From JANQLU01 sp964434955 (GTDB lineage Bacteria; Planctomycetota; Planctomycetia; Pirellulales; Pirellulaceae): a DNA stretch of 29,113 nucleotides. The translations under genes were made by a program, and so were the position numbers. Location of the stretch: contig CAYSXI010000048.1 of assembly GCA_964434955.1 (NCBI GenBank), forward strand, positions 1-29,113, in the 5' to 3' direction. Position 1 is the stretch's first letter. Each line of letters begins with the position of its first letter. The notes under the pieces were generated by a model. It was given only the letters and a program-made list of their open reading frames with translations, searched no databases and was not told where the DNA came from. Positions 1 to 8,265 of this stretch are shown one piece after another.

Positions 1-1626
1 GACATGGGTGTCGCCTCGGCACGCAACCCGGTCCACCTCGCGATCGCTGCCTGGGCTTCATCGTTGGGAATGATTTTTTCCCTCATGCTTTGGATGCCAA
101 GTTGGGGCGGGATGATCAACGGCCTTTTGACGCTAAGAGGCGCCTGGCATAAAGTCGCTTCCGATCCGGTCCTCAAGTTCTTCGTCGTCGGTATCACGTT
201 TTACGGGATGGCCACTTTCGAAGGCCCAATGCTCTCGATCAAAAGCGTCAACGCGCTTTCGCATTACACCGACTGGACAATCGCCCACGTGCACGCGGGT
301 GCGCTCGGCTGGAACGGGTTCATGACGTTCGGCATGTTGTACTGGCTCCTGCCACGCGTGTTCCAGACGAAACTTTGGAGCACCAAACTCGCCAGTTGGC
401 ATTTCTGGATTGGAACACTTGGAATCCTGCTCTACATCATTCCGATTTATGTCGCCGGACTGACGCAAGGCCTGATGTGGCGTGCATTTACGCCGGAAGG
501 CAATCTGGCTTATCCAGATTTTGTTGAAACCGTTAACGTGACCATTCCGATGTGGTGGGCTCGAGTTGGCGGCGGCCTGCTTTATGTCGCCGGAATCGTG
601 CTGATGGCCATCAACTATTTCAAGACCTGGCAATCTCGGCCCGCGAAACTCGAAGAGCCGGTCATCGAAGCCGCGCCGCTTTCAAAGGAATTTTCCGACC
701 CCCCCGTTCCGGAATCTCGCCTCAAAGATACAGCCGTCCTCGACGTCGCCCACAAGTTGGATGTGTGGCAACAAGCCAGATGGCACCGCATTTGGGAAAG
801 ACTCCCGATACGATTTACCGTCTGGGTCGTCATCGCCGTGTTGGCCGCATCCGCCTTCGAACTGGTTCCTTCGTTCCTGATTCGATCGAATGTGCCCACG
901 ATTTCAACGGTGAAACCTTACACGCCACTGGAGCTGATGGGTCGCGACATCTACGTCGCCGAAGGTTGTTACAACTGCCATTCGCAACAGATCCGTCCTT
1001 TGTTTGCCGAGACCGAACGCTATGGCGAATTCTCCAAGCCGGGCGAGTTTGTTTATGACCGCCCATTCCAGTGGGGATCTCGTCGAATTGGTCCCGACCT
1101 TGCCCGCGAAGGCAAGCGACGATCGCACCTTTGGCACTTTGAGCATTTCCGTGATCCGGGTTCCATGACGGAAGGTTCCGTGATGCCTGCCTACCCGCAT
1201 TTGATGACTCGCGAGCTCAATTACCGGAGCGTGCAAGCGAGAGTCAATGCGGCAGCAACCCTCGGCGCTCCCTACGACCGTGAGCTAACCGAAGCCGAGT
1301 CGATGGCCAGGGAGCAGGCAGAAAAGATCGTTAAAGAACTGGTCGAACAGGGTGGCCCCAAAACCGTTACCGACGCGAGCGGGAAGGAAGTCGCCCTCGA
1401 GGACACCCATGTCATCGCGATGATCGCCTACATGCAGCGTTTGGGAATCGACTTATTTGAAACCGAAACCGAGGAAGGTGCCGGCGAAACTGGTAACTCG
1501 GATGAAGGGAAAAAGGACCCTGTGAACCAAGGTGACGCAACGAAGGATGACGCGACGAAAGATGACGCGAACGACAAGGAAAAAAGCGACGACAAGAAGT
1601 CGGAAACCGGAGCGGTAAGAAAATGA
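1..1626 (+). CDS. ccoNO: cbb3-type cytochrome c oxidase fused subunit I/II (CcoN-CcoO), 5' partial
   Basis: This is the catalytic core of the inner-membrane cbb3 terminal oxidase, which reduces O2 with electrons from cytochrome c. The reading frame is open from base 1, so the gene starts before the window. Numbering from the first in-window Met, residues 1-215 are the C-terminal half of CcoN, with several membrane helices and the AHVHAGALGW segment whose His95 and His97 belong to the conserved haem/Cu ligand region. Without a stop, the chain continues into a CcoO domain: a membrane anchor near 270-290, the haem c motif GCYNCHSQQIRP (Cys322, Cys325, His326), and axial Met394 in SVMPAYPHL. CcoN and CcoO are normally separate; fused forms are known in some bacteria. 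The last 50 residues are a charged Lys/Asp-rich tail with short KDDAT repeats. The stop overlaps the ccoQ start by 4 nt. Confidence 0.95.
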   Translation, partial: DMGVASARNPVHLAIAAWASSLGMIFSLMLWMPSWGGMINGLLTLRGAWHKVASDPVLKFFVVGITFYGMATFEGPMLSIKSVNALSHYTDWTIAHVHAGALGWNGFMTFGMLYWLLPRVFQTKLWSTKLASWHFWIGTLGILLYIIPIYVAGLTQGLMWRAFTPEGNLAYPDFVETVNVTIPMWWARVGGGLLYVAGIVLMAINYFKTWQSRPAKLEEPVIEAAPLSKEFSDPPVPESRLKDTAVLDVAHKLDVWQQARWHRIWERLPIRFTVWVVIAVLAASAFELVPSFLIRSNVPTISTVKPYTPLELMGRDIYVAEGCYNCHSQQIRPLFAETERYGEFSKPGEFVYDRPFQWGSRRIGPDLAREGKRRSHLWHFEHFRDPGSMTEGSVMPAYPHLMTRELNYRSVQARVNAAATLGAPYDRELTEAESMAREQAEKIVKELVEQGGPKTVTDASGKEVALEDTHVIAMIAYMQRLGIDLFETETEEGAGETGNSDEGKKDPVNQGDATKDDATKDDANDKEKSDDKKSETGAVRK

Positions 1627-1796
1627 TCAAAAAACTAACTAGCTTTCTGGAGTATGGCGTCTTCGCCGAAATCGCCTTGGCGATATTCGCTTGCGTGTTC
1701 ATCGCCATCGTCATTCGCACACTCTTAATGAGTCGCGAACAAAGTAATCAACAATCTTTGATTGTGCTCGATGATCAACTGAAGGAAGAAGCATGA
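1623..1796 (+). CDS. ccoQ: CcoQ-like small cbb3 oxidase subunit
   Basis: A 57-residue protein whose ATG overlaps the ccoNO stop (ATGA), and whose own stop overlaps the ccoP start in the same way. Its N-terminus (MIKKLTSFLEYGVFAEIALA) leads into one hydrophobic helix at about residues 13-36, followed by a polar, Gln-rich tail. CcoQ/FixQ proteins are single-helix subunits that stabilise the CcoP-CcoNO interaction in cbb3 oxidase. Sequence conservation in this family is poor, so the call rests on size, topology and its position between ccoO and ccoP. The 4-nt overlaps on both sides suggest translational coupling and equal stoichiometry with its neighbours. Confidence 0.75.
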   Translation: MIKKLTSFLEYGVFAEIALAIFACVFIAIVIRTLLMSREQSNQQSLIVLDDQLKEEA

Positions 1797-2449
1797 AGGA
1801 CAGAAAACCCGTAATGGAAAAGCCAGATGCAAGCCGGGAGGTCTCCGACTCCGGCGAAGAGAACCTGACGGGTCACAGCTACGACGGCATCCAGGAATAT
1901 GACAACCCGCTTCCTGGATGGTGGAAGTTGCTCTTTTGGGCCACGATCCTGTTCTCCCCGGTTTACTACGTCTATTTTCATTCGGGCGTCGAGGGGCGAA
2001 CGATTGAAGAACAGTACACGTCAGAAATGGCCGGTATTTTCCAACGTCGTTTCAAGAAAATTGGCGATCTCAATCCCGATCGGGAAACCCTCCTCCGTTT
2101 TATCCAGGAAGACAAAGAATGGCTTTCGGTCGGCAAGGCAACCTACATCACGAATTGTGCAAGTTGCCATGCTCCGGATGGAAGCGGTCTGGTTGGTGGG
2201 GGCCCCAACCTGACGGACGATCATTGGTTGAATGTCAAAACCATCGAGGACATTGCGGACGTCATCGAAAACGGCGCGAACAATGGAGCAATGCCTGCCT
2301 GGAAAAAAAGGCTCAGCCACCCGAACCTGGTTGTCTTGACGGCAGCCTACGTTGCGTCGCTTCGCGAGGAGACGCTTGAAGGTCCTCGAGGCACGGAAGG
2401 CAATAAAATTCCGGACTGGGATGAAATCAAAGGCGACCCTGTTCAATGA
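1793..2449 (+). CDS. ccoP: cbb3 oxidase subunit III, mono-haem short form (CcoP)
   Basis: Membrane-anchored cytochrome c that feeds electrons into the cbb3 core. The 218-residue protein has the FixP N-terminal signature (YDGIQEYDNPLPGWW, residues 30-44) running into one membrane helix at about 43-63. A single periplasmic cytochrome c domain follows, with CASCH (Cys122, Cys125, His126), a GGGPNLTDDHW stretch, and the likely axial Met167 in NGAMPAW. Classical CcoP is about 300 residues with two CXXCH motifs; only one is present here, so this is a one-haem variant. It is not a truncation artefact, because both the N-terminal anchor and the C-terminal helix (LTAAYVASL) are intact and the gene overlaps both neighbours by 4 nt. 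Confidence 0.92.
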   Translation: MKDRKPVMEKPDASREVSDSGEENLTGHSYDGIQEYDNPLPGWWKLLFWATILFSPVYYVYFHSGVEGRTIEEQYTSEMAGIFQRRFKKIGDLNPDRETLLRFIQEDKEWLSVGKATYITNCASCHAPDGSGLVGGGPNLTDDHWLNVKTIEDIADVIENGANNGAMPAWKKRLSHPNLVVLTAAYVASLREETLEGPRGTEGNKIPDWDEIKGDPVQ

Positions 2450-3876
2450 ATGCCATGTCGCAATCTTCGGGTGACCAAGATCCGATCCTTCAACCTGAGG
2501 AGCATGTCCTCAGCACGTTGGAGGCGGACGGTTCACGGAGATGGTTGAAACCGAGATTGAATCCGGGAAAGTTCTGGTGGCGACGACGGGTCGTGGCCTA
2601 CGTCCTGATCGCGATATTCACTCTGATACCATTCATCAAAATCGGTGGGAAGCCGCTCGTTTTGTTGGATATCGTGAGTCGTCAGTTCACGATCCTGGGC
2701 TTTACGTTTCTGCCGACGGATACGCTGCTTCTCGCCATTTTTGTCGTGGGGATCCTGCTAAGCGTCTTCCTTTTTACCGCGATGTTCGGGCGTGTTTGGT
2801 GCGGCTGGGCATGTCCGCAAACTGTTTACATGGAATATCTGTTCCGCCCGATCGAACGACTATTCGACGGCACGACCGGTCGCGGCGGTCACAAGAAGAA
2901 TGTTCCTGCGTGGCGAACTTTTGCCAAGTACCTGGTTTACTTTTTCCTCTGCGTCTATCTGGCGAATACCTTCCTGGCCTACTTCATTGGTGTCGACGAA
3001 CTTGCGACATGGGTAACAAGGTCGCCGCTTGAGCACCCCGTCTCGTTTGCCGTGATGGCTTTTGTGACGATCGCGATGATGGTCGACTTCTGCTATTTCC
3101 GTGAACAGTTGTGTTTGATCGCTTGCCCCTATGGACGATTTCAATCGGTCCTTCTTGATCAAAATTCGTTGATCGTTGCGTACGACGAGAACCGGGGAGA
3201 ACCACGCGGGAAGAAGAAAAAGAAACCGGAGGTGCAATCGGTTGAATTGCCCTTGGTCGGTGACTGCATCGACTGCGCGAAGTGCGTGACAACCTGCCCA
3301 ACGGGAATCGATATTCGCGACGGCCTGCAGATGGAGTGTATCAACTGCACCCAATGCATCGACGCCTGCAATGAGGTGATGACGAAAATTGGCCGTGATC
3401 CCAACCTGATTCGTTACAGCTCACAGGCACGGGATTCGGGAAAACAAACGAGTCTCCTACGCGCGCGAACCATCATTTACCCCGTTTTGATTATCGGAAT
3501 TGTGTCCGCGTTTCTGACGGTCTTTCTATCCAGCAAGACTTTCGACGCCGTTGTCCTCCGAGAACCCGGCAGCCCATTCACGCTTATCGGTGAGGATCAG
3601 GTTCAAAACAACCTGAAACTCAAGTTGACCAATCGCACGAGCGATTCGATGCGTTTCCGAGTTGAGATCCTTGAGCCCGCGGGCGCACTAATCAAAAACA
3701 AGGATGAAGAGTTTGTTCTAGCCCCCCAGGAAAGCAACACCTTCCGAGTGACCATTTTGGCCCCAAGAAAAGATTTTCAAACGGGACGCATGAACGCAAA
3801 ATTATCCGTCGAAAACAATCGCGACATCCAACGCCGACTCGATCTGAAACTAATTGGCCCCTATAAACAGGACTGA
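2446..3876 (+). CDS. ccoG: cbb3 oxidase assembly cupric reductase / polyferredoxin CcoG
   Basis: Membrane-bound Fe-S protein that in the CcoG family reduces Cu(II) to Cu(I) for assembly of the cbb3 copper-haem centre. The 476-residue sequence has an early transmembrane segment (about 49-65) and further helices to about residue 215. Two conserved Cys pairs are visible: WCGWACP (Cys119, Cys123) and CLIACPYG (Cys223, Cys227). A ferredoxin-like domain carries two 4Fe-4S quartets: Cys274/277/280/284 and Cys298/301/304/308. Another helix (about 342-362) leads to a periplasmic Ig-like C-terminal domain (about 370-470). Length and motif order match the family. Its ATG overlaps the ccoP stop by 4 nt. 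Confidence 0.95.
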   Translation: MNAMSQSSGDQDPILQPEEHVLSTLEADGSRRWLKPRLNPGKFWWRRRVVAYVLIAIFTLIPFIKIGGKPLVLLDIVSRQFTILGFTFLPTDTLLLAIFVVGILLSVFLFTAMFGRVWCGWACPQTVYMEYLFRPIERLFDGTTGRGGHKKNVPAWRTFAKYLVYFFLCVYLANTFLAYFIGVDELATWVTRSPLEHPVSFAVMAFVTIAMMVDFCYFREQLCLIACPYGRFQSVLLDQNSLIVAYDENRGEPRGKKKKKPEVQSVELPLVGDCIDCAKCVTTCPTGIDIRDGLQMECINCTQCIDACNEVMTKIGRDPNLIRYSSQARDSGKQTSLLRARTIIYPVLIIGIVSAFLTVFLSSKTFDAVVLREPGSPFTLIGEDQVQNNLKLKLTNRTSDSMRFRVEILEPAGALIKNKDEEFVLAPQESNTFRVTILAPRKDFQTGRMNAKLSVENNRDIQRRLDLKLIGPYKQD

Positions 3877-3880
3877 TATT

Positions 3881-4447
3881 TTGAACCAGGCAACGATCCA
3901 TCAGGACCATTCCGACCACCCTCGCGAGAAAACCGCGCAGATGCTTTGGACCGGATTCATCGTTTGTTTTTTCCTGATTCAGGCGGTCATCTGGATGGTC
4001 GCCATTTCGATAACGCATCGCGACCATTCACATGCCGTGGTGTCCGGATACGACGAGCAGGCACTGAACTGGGACGAAATCAAGAAACAGCAAAAGGCGA
4101 GTCAAGCGTTGGGCTGGTCGAGCCAACTGAGTGTCGAGAACAAATCGGACACAATCGGACAACGCAAGTTGAATTTGATCTTGCTCGACCGACATGGCCT
4201 GCCAGTCACTTCAGCGGATGTCGAGATCCAGGCCTTTCATCGAGGTCGGGCCGCAATCGTTCAAAAGGTCGACATGGTAGAAACGGCTCCGGGAAAGTAC
4301 GTCACACGTTTGCAAATCCGAAACCCAGGAAAATGGCGTTTCTCAGGTAAAGCGAAAGTTGGGGATCGGCTTTACCTTTTCGACGAAACCTTACGGATTC
4401 GACCTTTGCCTGCGAATCGGCCCTCCAACCCCAAAGTGGGAACGTAG
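3881..4447 (+). CDS. ccoH: FixH/CcoH family cbb3 oxidase assembly protein
   Basis: Assembly or stability factor of cbb3 oxidase, single-pass in the inner membrane. I place the start at TTG 3881, giving 188 residues, because AGGA at 3869-3872 sits 8 nt upstream and the ccoG stop is only 4 nt before it. There is no ATG near this point, and a TTG at 3854 would overlap ccoG without a ribosome site. One membrane helix spans about residues 22-44. It is followed by the family-like stretch SGYDEQALNWDEI and a periplasmic beta-rich domain ending in a GKYVTRLQI...GKWRF pattern typical of FixH. Its location between ccoG and the SafE/ccoI genes supports the call. Regulation is presumably that of the whole operon. 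Confidence 0.85.
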   Translation: MNQATIHQDHSDHPREKTAQMLWTGFIVCFFLIQAVIWMVAISITHRDHSHAVVSGYDEQALNWDEIKKQQKASQALGWSSQLSVENKSDTIGQRKLNLILLDRHGLPVTSADVEIQAFHRGRAAIVQKVDMVETAPGKYVTRLQIRNPGKWRFSGKAKVGDRLYLFDETLRIRPLPANRPSNPKVGT

Positions 4448-4450
4448 CCG

Positions 4451-5221
4451 ATGCAACTGATCCTGACCACTGTTTTTGTTGCAAGTCTTCTGGGCAGCCT
4501 TCACTGCGTCGGCATGTGCGGCCCATTCGCGCTGATTGCGAGCTCAAGCCAACAGGGTGAACGTAAAAAAACCTGGCTACCCACATTGGCGTACAGCCTG
4601 GGACGCCTATCAACTTATTCGATCGTTGGGTTTGTTTTTGGCTCCATCGGGCTCGCCATCAACGCGGGAACCAACTTTTCCAGTTGGCAACAAACGGCGA
4701 CTTGGCTTGCGGGCGGGCTCATGATTGCCGTCGGAGTCGTTTCCCTGCTTCGCTGCTTTGGATTTCGCGTTCCCCTTCCCCAATCCATGCTTCCCGTTCA
4801 GAAGTTGATTCAGAAAGGATTCGGTTGGACCCAATCCCTGCGGCCGCTTCACAAAGCCTTCGCGATCGGGGCGATGGCCAGTTTGATGCCATGTGGATGG
4901 CTTTATACTTTTGCGATCGCCGCCGCTGGACTCGGCAGTCCGTTGCAAGGCGCCCTTCTGATGGCCGTGTTCTGGCTTGGCACGGTCCCCCTCATGGTCA
5001 CGCTAATGCTTGGCTTCGGAAAACTCCAAGCCAGATTTCAAAAGCAGGTCCCGGTGACAATGGCCGTTCTGGTCATTGGTGTTGGAATTTTCACGATGGC
5101 TTTTCGCGCTCCCATCGCCCTCGGAGATGGAACTCAAGTCACGTCCGATCGGAGTGAGTTGAAGCAGAAGCTGGAGACGGTAGATCATTCGCAACTTCCC
5201 TGCTGCAGAGGCAAGCAATGA
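4451..5221 (+). CDS. SafE/DsbD-like transmembrane protein of the cbb3 assembly operon
   Basis: A 256-residue polytopic membrane protein with about six hydrophobic helices. It begins with SLHCVGMCGPFAL (His18, Cys19, Cys23), the hallmark of the sulfite-exporter TauE/SafE-like or cytochrome c biogenesis transmembrane (DsbD_2-type) family. A second motif, SLMPCGWLYTF, lies near the middle. Members often sit beside ccoI and ccoS and are suspected of metal or thiol handling during oxidase assembly; no substrate is evident from the sequence. The C-terminus ends in an adjacent Cys pair (PCCRGKQ), which could bind copper. The start is 3 nt after the ccoH stop, and its stop overlaps the ccoI ATG by 4 nt, so it is a fixed member of the operon rather than an insertion. 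Confidence 0.8.
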   Translation: MQLILTTVFVASLLGSLHCVGMCGPFALIASSSQQGERKKTWLPTLAYSLGRLSTYSIVGFVFGSIGLAINAGTNFSSWQQTATWLAGGLMIAVGVVSLLRCFGFRVPLPQSMLPVQKLIQKGFGWTQSLRPLHKAFAIGAMASLMPCGWLYTFAIAAAGLGSPLQGALLMAVFWLGTVPLMVTLMLGFGKLQARFQKQVPVTMAVLVIGVGIFTMAFRAPIALGDGTQVTSDRSELKQKLETVDHSQLPCCRGKQ

Positions 5222-7695
5222 TTTCCAAACAACTCCGCCAATCGGTTGATTGCCAGCATTGTGGTTTGCCCGTACCGCCAGGAATGCTGAACCCTTTGCG
5301 AGAAGAACAGTTTTGTTGCCAGGGATGTGCAACTGCGTTTCAATTGATTCGCGACAACGGGCTTGAGTCCTACTACAGCATGCTTTCGGATTTTGATTCG
5401 GGTGAACGATCCCTGAAAGATCGCGCGCCTTCGGCTTCCCTTTACGCGGATTTTGATTCGCAAGAATTTCAGAAGCAGTATGCCAACCGTCAGGAAAATG
5501 GCGTTCAACGAATCCAATTAGCACTTGATGGAATTCATTGTGCGGCCTGTGTTTGGTTGATCGAAAAGCTGCCAAACATCTTGCCGGGGATCGCAAGTAC
5601 AAGGGTGAATCTGGCCCGTGGCACCGTCCAGCTCGTCTGGCAACAATCGCAAACGCCCCTGTCGGTTGTCGCCAGGAAACTTGCTCAACTAGGCTATCCG
5701 CCTCATGCCATCCGGGAAAGCGAAAGAGCCAAACGATTCCAGGGAGAAAACCGGCGGCAGTTATCTCGAATCGGGATTGCCGCGGCGCTTGCGGGAAACA
5801 ACATGATTATCTCCGCGGCACTCTATCTTGGAATGTTTTCCCACATGACCTCGGGCATGTCGTGGCTCCTTCGCGTCTCAAGTTGCGTTGTTGGTCTGGC
5901 GTCGCTCGTTTTTCCAGGCCGAATTTTTCTGGCCAGCGCCTTTCATGCTCTGCGAACCCGCACGCCCCACATGGATCTGCCAATTGCTCTTGCGCTTCTC
6001 GCGGGAACATTGGTCGGAACTTGGAATGTTCTGCGTGGCGCGGGGGAAATCTATTTTGACTCGCTTGCCGTTTTGATCTTTCTGTTGCTGGTTGGACGTT
6101 GGCTTCAGTTTCGCCAACAGGCGAAGGCCGCTGACGCGGTGGAAATGTTAACCCTGTTGACGCCCCGCTGCGCCAGGAAGATCGATGACCAGGGAAACGT
6201 CGCCGAAGTGTTTGTCGATTCGCTTGCGGTCGGTGACCGCGTCGAAGTACTTGCGGGGGACTTGATTCCGATTGATGGAACGATTCGATCTGGAAGGGTA
6301 GAAATCGACGAAGCCATTTTGACCGGTGAGTCTCACCCGGTCATCCGTGATGTTGGCGATGAAGTATCAGCGGGGACCACCAATTTGAACTCGAGGATCG
6401 TGATCGAAGCCACGGCCGTTGGCAAAGAGACCCAACTCAACAAGATTGCCGAGCTGGTTGAGCAGTCCTCAATGGACAAACCTGCGATCGTTCAATGGGC
6501 AAACAAAATCGGCGCGATATTTCTGGTCGCCGTGATGTTGTCGGCGATCACTGCATTTCTGTTCTGGCTTTCGGACGGCTTGGATATCGCGACCGACCAT
6601 GCGATCGCCTTGCTGATTGTTGCCTGCCCCTGCGCCCTGGCATTGGCAACACCACTTGCCATCTCGGTGGCCTTGGGACGAGCGGCCAAATCTCGAATCA
6701 TGGTGAAAGGTGGCGACGTCTTCCAACTGCTACAGCGCCCGGGAGTTGTCTGGCTCGACAAGACCGGGACGCTCACCGAGGGGAAACTTCGTGTCGAAAA
6801 CTGGATGGGTGAGCGAAGCTGGTTGAAGATTGCCGGGGAGTTGGAAAGAAACTCAAAACATCCGATGGCTCAGGCGATCGTCCGGTTCCTGGATGAAAGG
6901 CTGGATACGGCCGGGATTCCCCAGGGATCCCCTCCCCAAAACTGCCGCGAGGTCGTTGGCGGCGGAATGACCGGAGAGGTGGATGGTAAAACCATCTTGG
7001 TTGGTAACAGGCATCTCTTGTCTTCACACGGCATTCATCCCGAAGAAACCCAGGTCAAGAAAGCGGATCGATGGGTATCAGACGGTTACTCGATCTGCTG
7101 GGTTGCCGCCGGCGCTAAGGTTGTCGCGATGCTGGCCCTCGCAGACAAAATCCGCGAAGACTCGAAATCGGCGATCAACCATTTGGCAAAACGAGGTTGG
7201 CAAGTTGGTATCCTATCGGGTGATCAGCAAGCGATTGTCGATCAAGTTGCGAGCGAACTTGGAATCGATACTTCCATGGCCCTTGGTGAGCTTCGCCCGA
7301 AAGACAAACTGCAGCAGATGAAAACCGGAACTTGCGGGACGGTCGTGATGGTCGGTGACGGGGTGAACGATAGCGCCGCGCTCGCGGGCGCGGATGTCGG
7401 CATGGCCGTGAAAAATGGCGCCGAAGCAAGCCTTGCGGCGGCGCCCGTTTACCTGGCAAAACCGGGCCTGGGCTCCATTCTCGAACTCATGCGAATTGCC
7501 GACTCAACGGCTCGCACAATGCGTCGCAACCTCACGCTGTCACTCGGCTACAACCTGTGTTTCGCCGGCCTGGCTTTCGCCGGATTAATCAACCCGCTGG
7601 TGGCGGCAATCCTGATGCCCGTCAGTTCCTTGAGTGTTGTCTCGATGTCGCTGACGGCGGGCAGGATCCGAAAAAGAGAAAGGAAGGAAGCATGA
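5218..7695 (+). CDS. ccoI: CcoI-type Cu+-exporting P1B ATPase
   Basis: Copper-translocating P-type ATPase that supplies copper for the CuB centre of cbb3 oxidase. The 825-residue protein has an N-terminal Cys cluster (Cys12, Cys15, Cys33, Cys34, Cys37), then a heavy-metal-associated domain with HCAACVWLIE (Cys108, Cys111). The membrane metal site is the CPC motif (Cys470-Pro-Cys472). Catalytic motifs are complete: TGES actuator loop, phosphorylated Asp514 in DKTGTLTEG, the His-Pro motif at His548, and the GDGVND hinge at 713-718. The extra N-terminal Cys-rich zinc-finger-like segment is typical of CcoI/FixI rather than CopA. It overlaps the preceding gene and ccoS by 4 nt each, supporting coupled synthesis. 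Confidence 0.95.
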   Translation: MISKQLRQSVDCQHCGLPVPPGMLNPLREEQFCCQGCATAFQLIRDNGLESYYSMLSDFDSGERSLKDRAPSASLYADFDSQEFQKQYANRQENGVQRIQLALDGIHCAACVWLIEKLPNILPGIASTRVNLARGTVQLVWQQSQTPLSVVARKLAQLGYPPHAIRESERAKRFQGENRRQLSRIGIAAALAGNNMIISAALYLGMFSHMTSGMSWLLRVSSCVVGLASLVFPGRIFLASAFHALRTRTPHMDLPIALALLAGTLVGTWNVLRGAGEIYFDSLAVLIFLLLVGRWLQFRQQAKAADAVEMLTLLTPRCARKIDDQGNVAEVFVDSLAVGDRVEVLAGDLIPIDGTIRSGRVEIDEAILTGESHPVIRDVGDEVSAGTTNLNSRIVIEATAVGKETQLNKIAELVEQSSMDKPAIVQWANKIGAIFLVAVMLSAITAFLFWLSDGLDIATDHAIALLIVACPCALALATPLAISVALGRAAKSRIMVKGGDVFQLLQRPGVVWLDKTGTLTEGKLRVENWMGERSWLKIAGELERNSKHPMAQAIVRFLDERLDTAGIPQGSPPQNCREVVGGGMTGEVDGKTILVGNRHLLSSHGIHPEETQVKKADRWVSDGYSICWVAAGAKVVAMLALADKIREDSKSAINHLAKRGWQVGILSGDQQAIVDQVASELGIDTSMALGELRPKDKLQQMKTGTCGTVVMVGDGVNDSAALAGADVGMAVKNGAEASLAAAPVYLAKPGLGSILELMRIADSTARTMRRNLTLSLGYNLCFAGLAFAGLINPLVAAILMPVSSLSVVSMSLTAGRIRKRERKEA

Positions 7696-7886
7696 GCGTG
7701 CTTTTTGTTGCGATCCCGGTCGCGCTCGTAATTGCTGCCATCGCCATCGTGACTTTTGTGGTCCAGGTGCGTTCCGGTCAATACGACGATCTCGAGACCC
7801 CCGCGCATCGTATTCTGTTTGACGATGAAATCAAAAACCGGAATGGCCGAGATGATCAGACTGCAGGACGAAGGGCTGTGCGTTGA
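7692..7886 (+). CDS. ccoS: cbb3 oxidase maturation protein CcoS
   Basis: A 64-residue single-pass membrane protein required in other bacteria for cofactor insertion into cbb3 oxidase. One helix spans residues 3-26, followed directly by the family signature RSGQYDDLETPAHRILFDDE (residues 27-46). The C-terminal 18 residues are polar and not conserved. The ATG lies inside the ccoI stop (ATGA at 7692-7695), which fixes the start. It is the last gene of the cco operon. No clear hairpin-plus-T-tract terminator follows; the next bases run into a tandem repeat array. Confidence 0.93.
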   Translation: MSVLFVAIPVALVIAAIAIVTFVVQVRSGQYDDLETPAHRILFDDEIKNRNGRDDQTAGRRAVR

Positions 7887-8265
7887 CGATTGAATTCCCT
7901 TCCCCGTATTCGCTGCTCAGCCGGGCTTGATGCTCAGCCGGGTTTGATGCTCAGCCGGGTTTGATGCTTGCCTGGCTTTCTGATGCTTGCCTGGCTTTCT
8001 GATGCTTGCCTGGCTTTCTGATGCTTGCCTGGCTTGGAACGATTTTCGACTTACTTGCGCCCACGAGTGCGAAGCGCGAGCAAGTGGATCATTCAATGGC
8101 ATGTGCCGAGGCATGTGCCGACGAGCCATCTGCGAACGAAAACAAGAAACCACGATAGATCAAACGTGATTTGACACGAATGGCATGCGGATTGCTTTCA
8201 ATTAAAAGGTGACGTCGGAATTTTGATTTTTAGCCGAAATTTGATTCTTGCCTTGGAGAATTCAA
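7887..8265 (+). other. Intergenic region holding tandem array 1 and the leader of the small membrane gene
   Basis: No convincing gene is visible. The first part carries the repeat array described separately (7914-8039). The remainder (8040-8250) shows no recognisable RNA. Two similar AT-rich stretches occur near 8217 and 8237 (GAATTTTGATTTTT and GAAATTTGATTCTT) just before the ribosome site of the next gene. Short open frames here are made of repeat units and lack ribosome sites. Confidence 0.6.
7914..8039. repeat. Tandem array 1: 3 x 17 bp then 4 x 19 bp
   Basis: Three head-to-tail copies of a 17-bp unit TGCTCAGCCGGGTTTGA lie at 7914-7930, 7931-7947 and 7948-7964; the first differs at one base. 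They switch without a gap to four copies of TGCTTGCCTGGCTTTCTGA, 19 bp each, starting at 7965, 7984, 8003 and 8022; the last diverges in its final bases. The two unit types look related (both begin TGCT and end TGA), suggesting one arose from the other. Copies are directly adjacent, so this is not a CRISPR array. Confidence 0.93.

Noticed and set aside
7914..8039. Possible CRISPR array
   Set aside because: Units are directly adjacent with no unique spacers, unit length is only 17-19 bp, and no cas genes are nearby.
7987..8169. 60-residue open frame across tandem array 1
   Set aside because: Its sequence comes from repeat units; no ribosome site and no continuation beyond the array with protein-like character.
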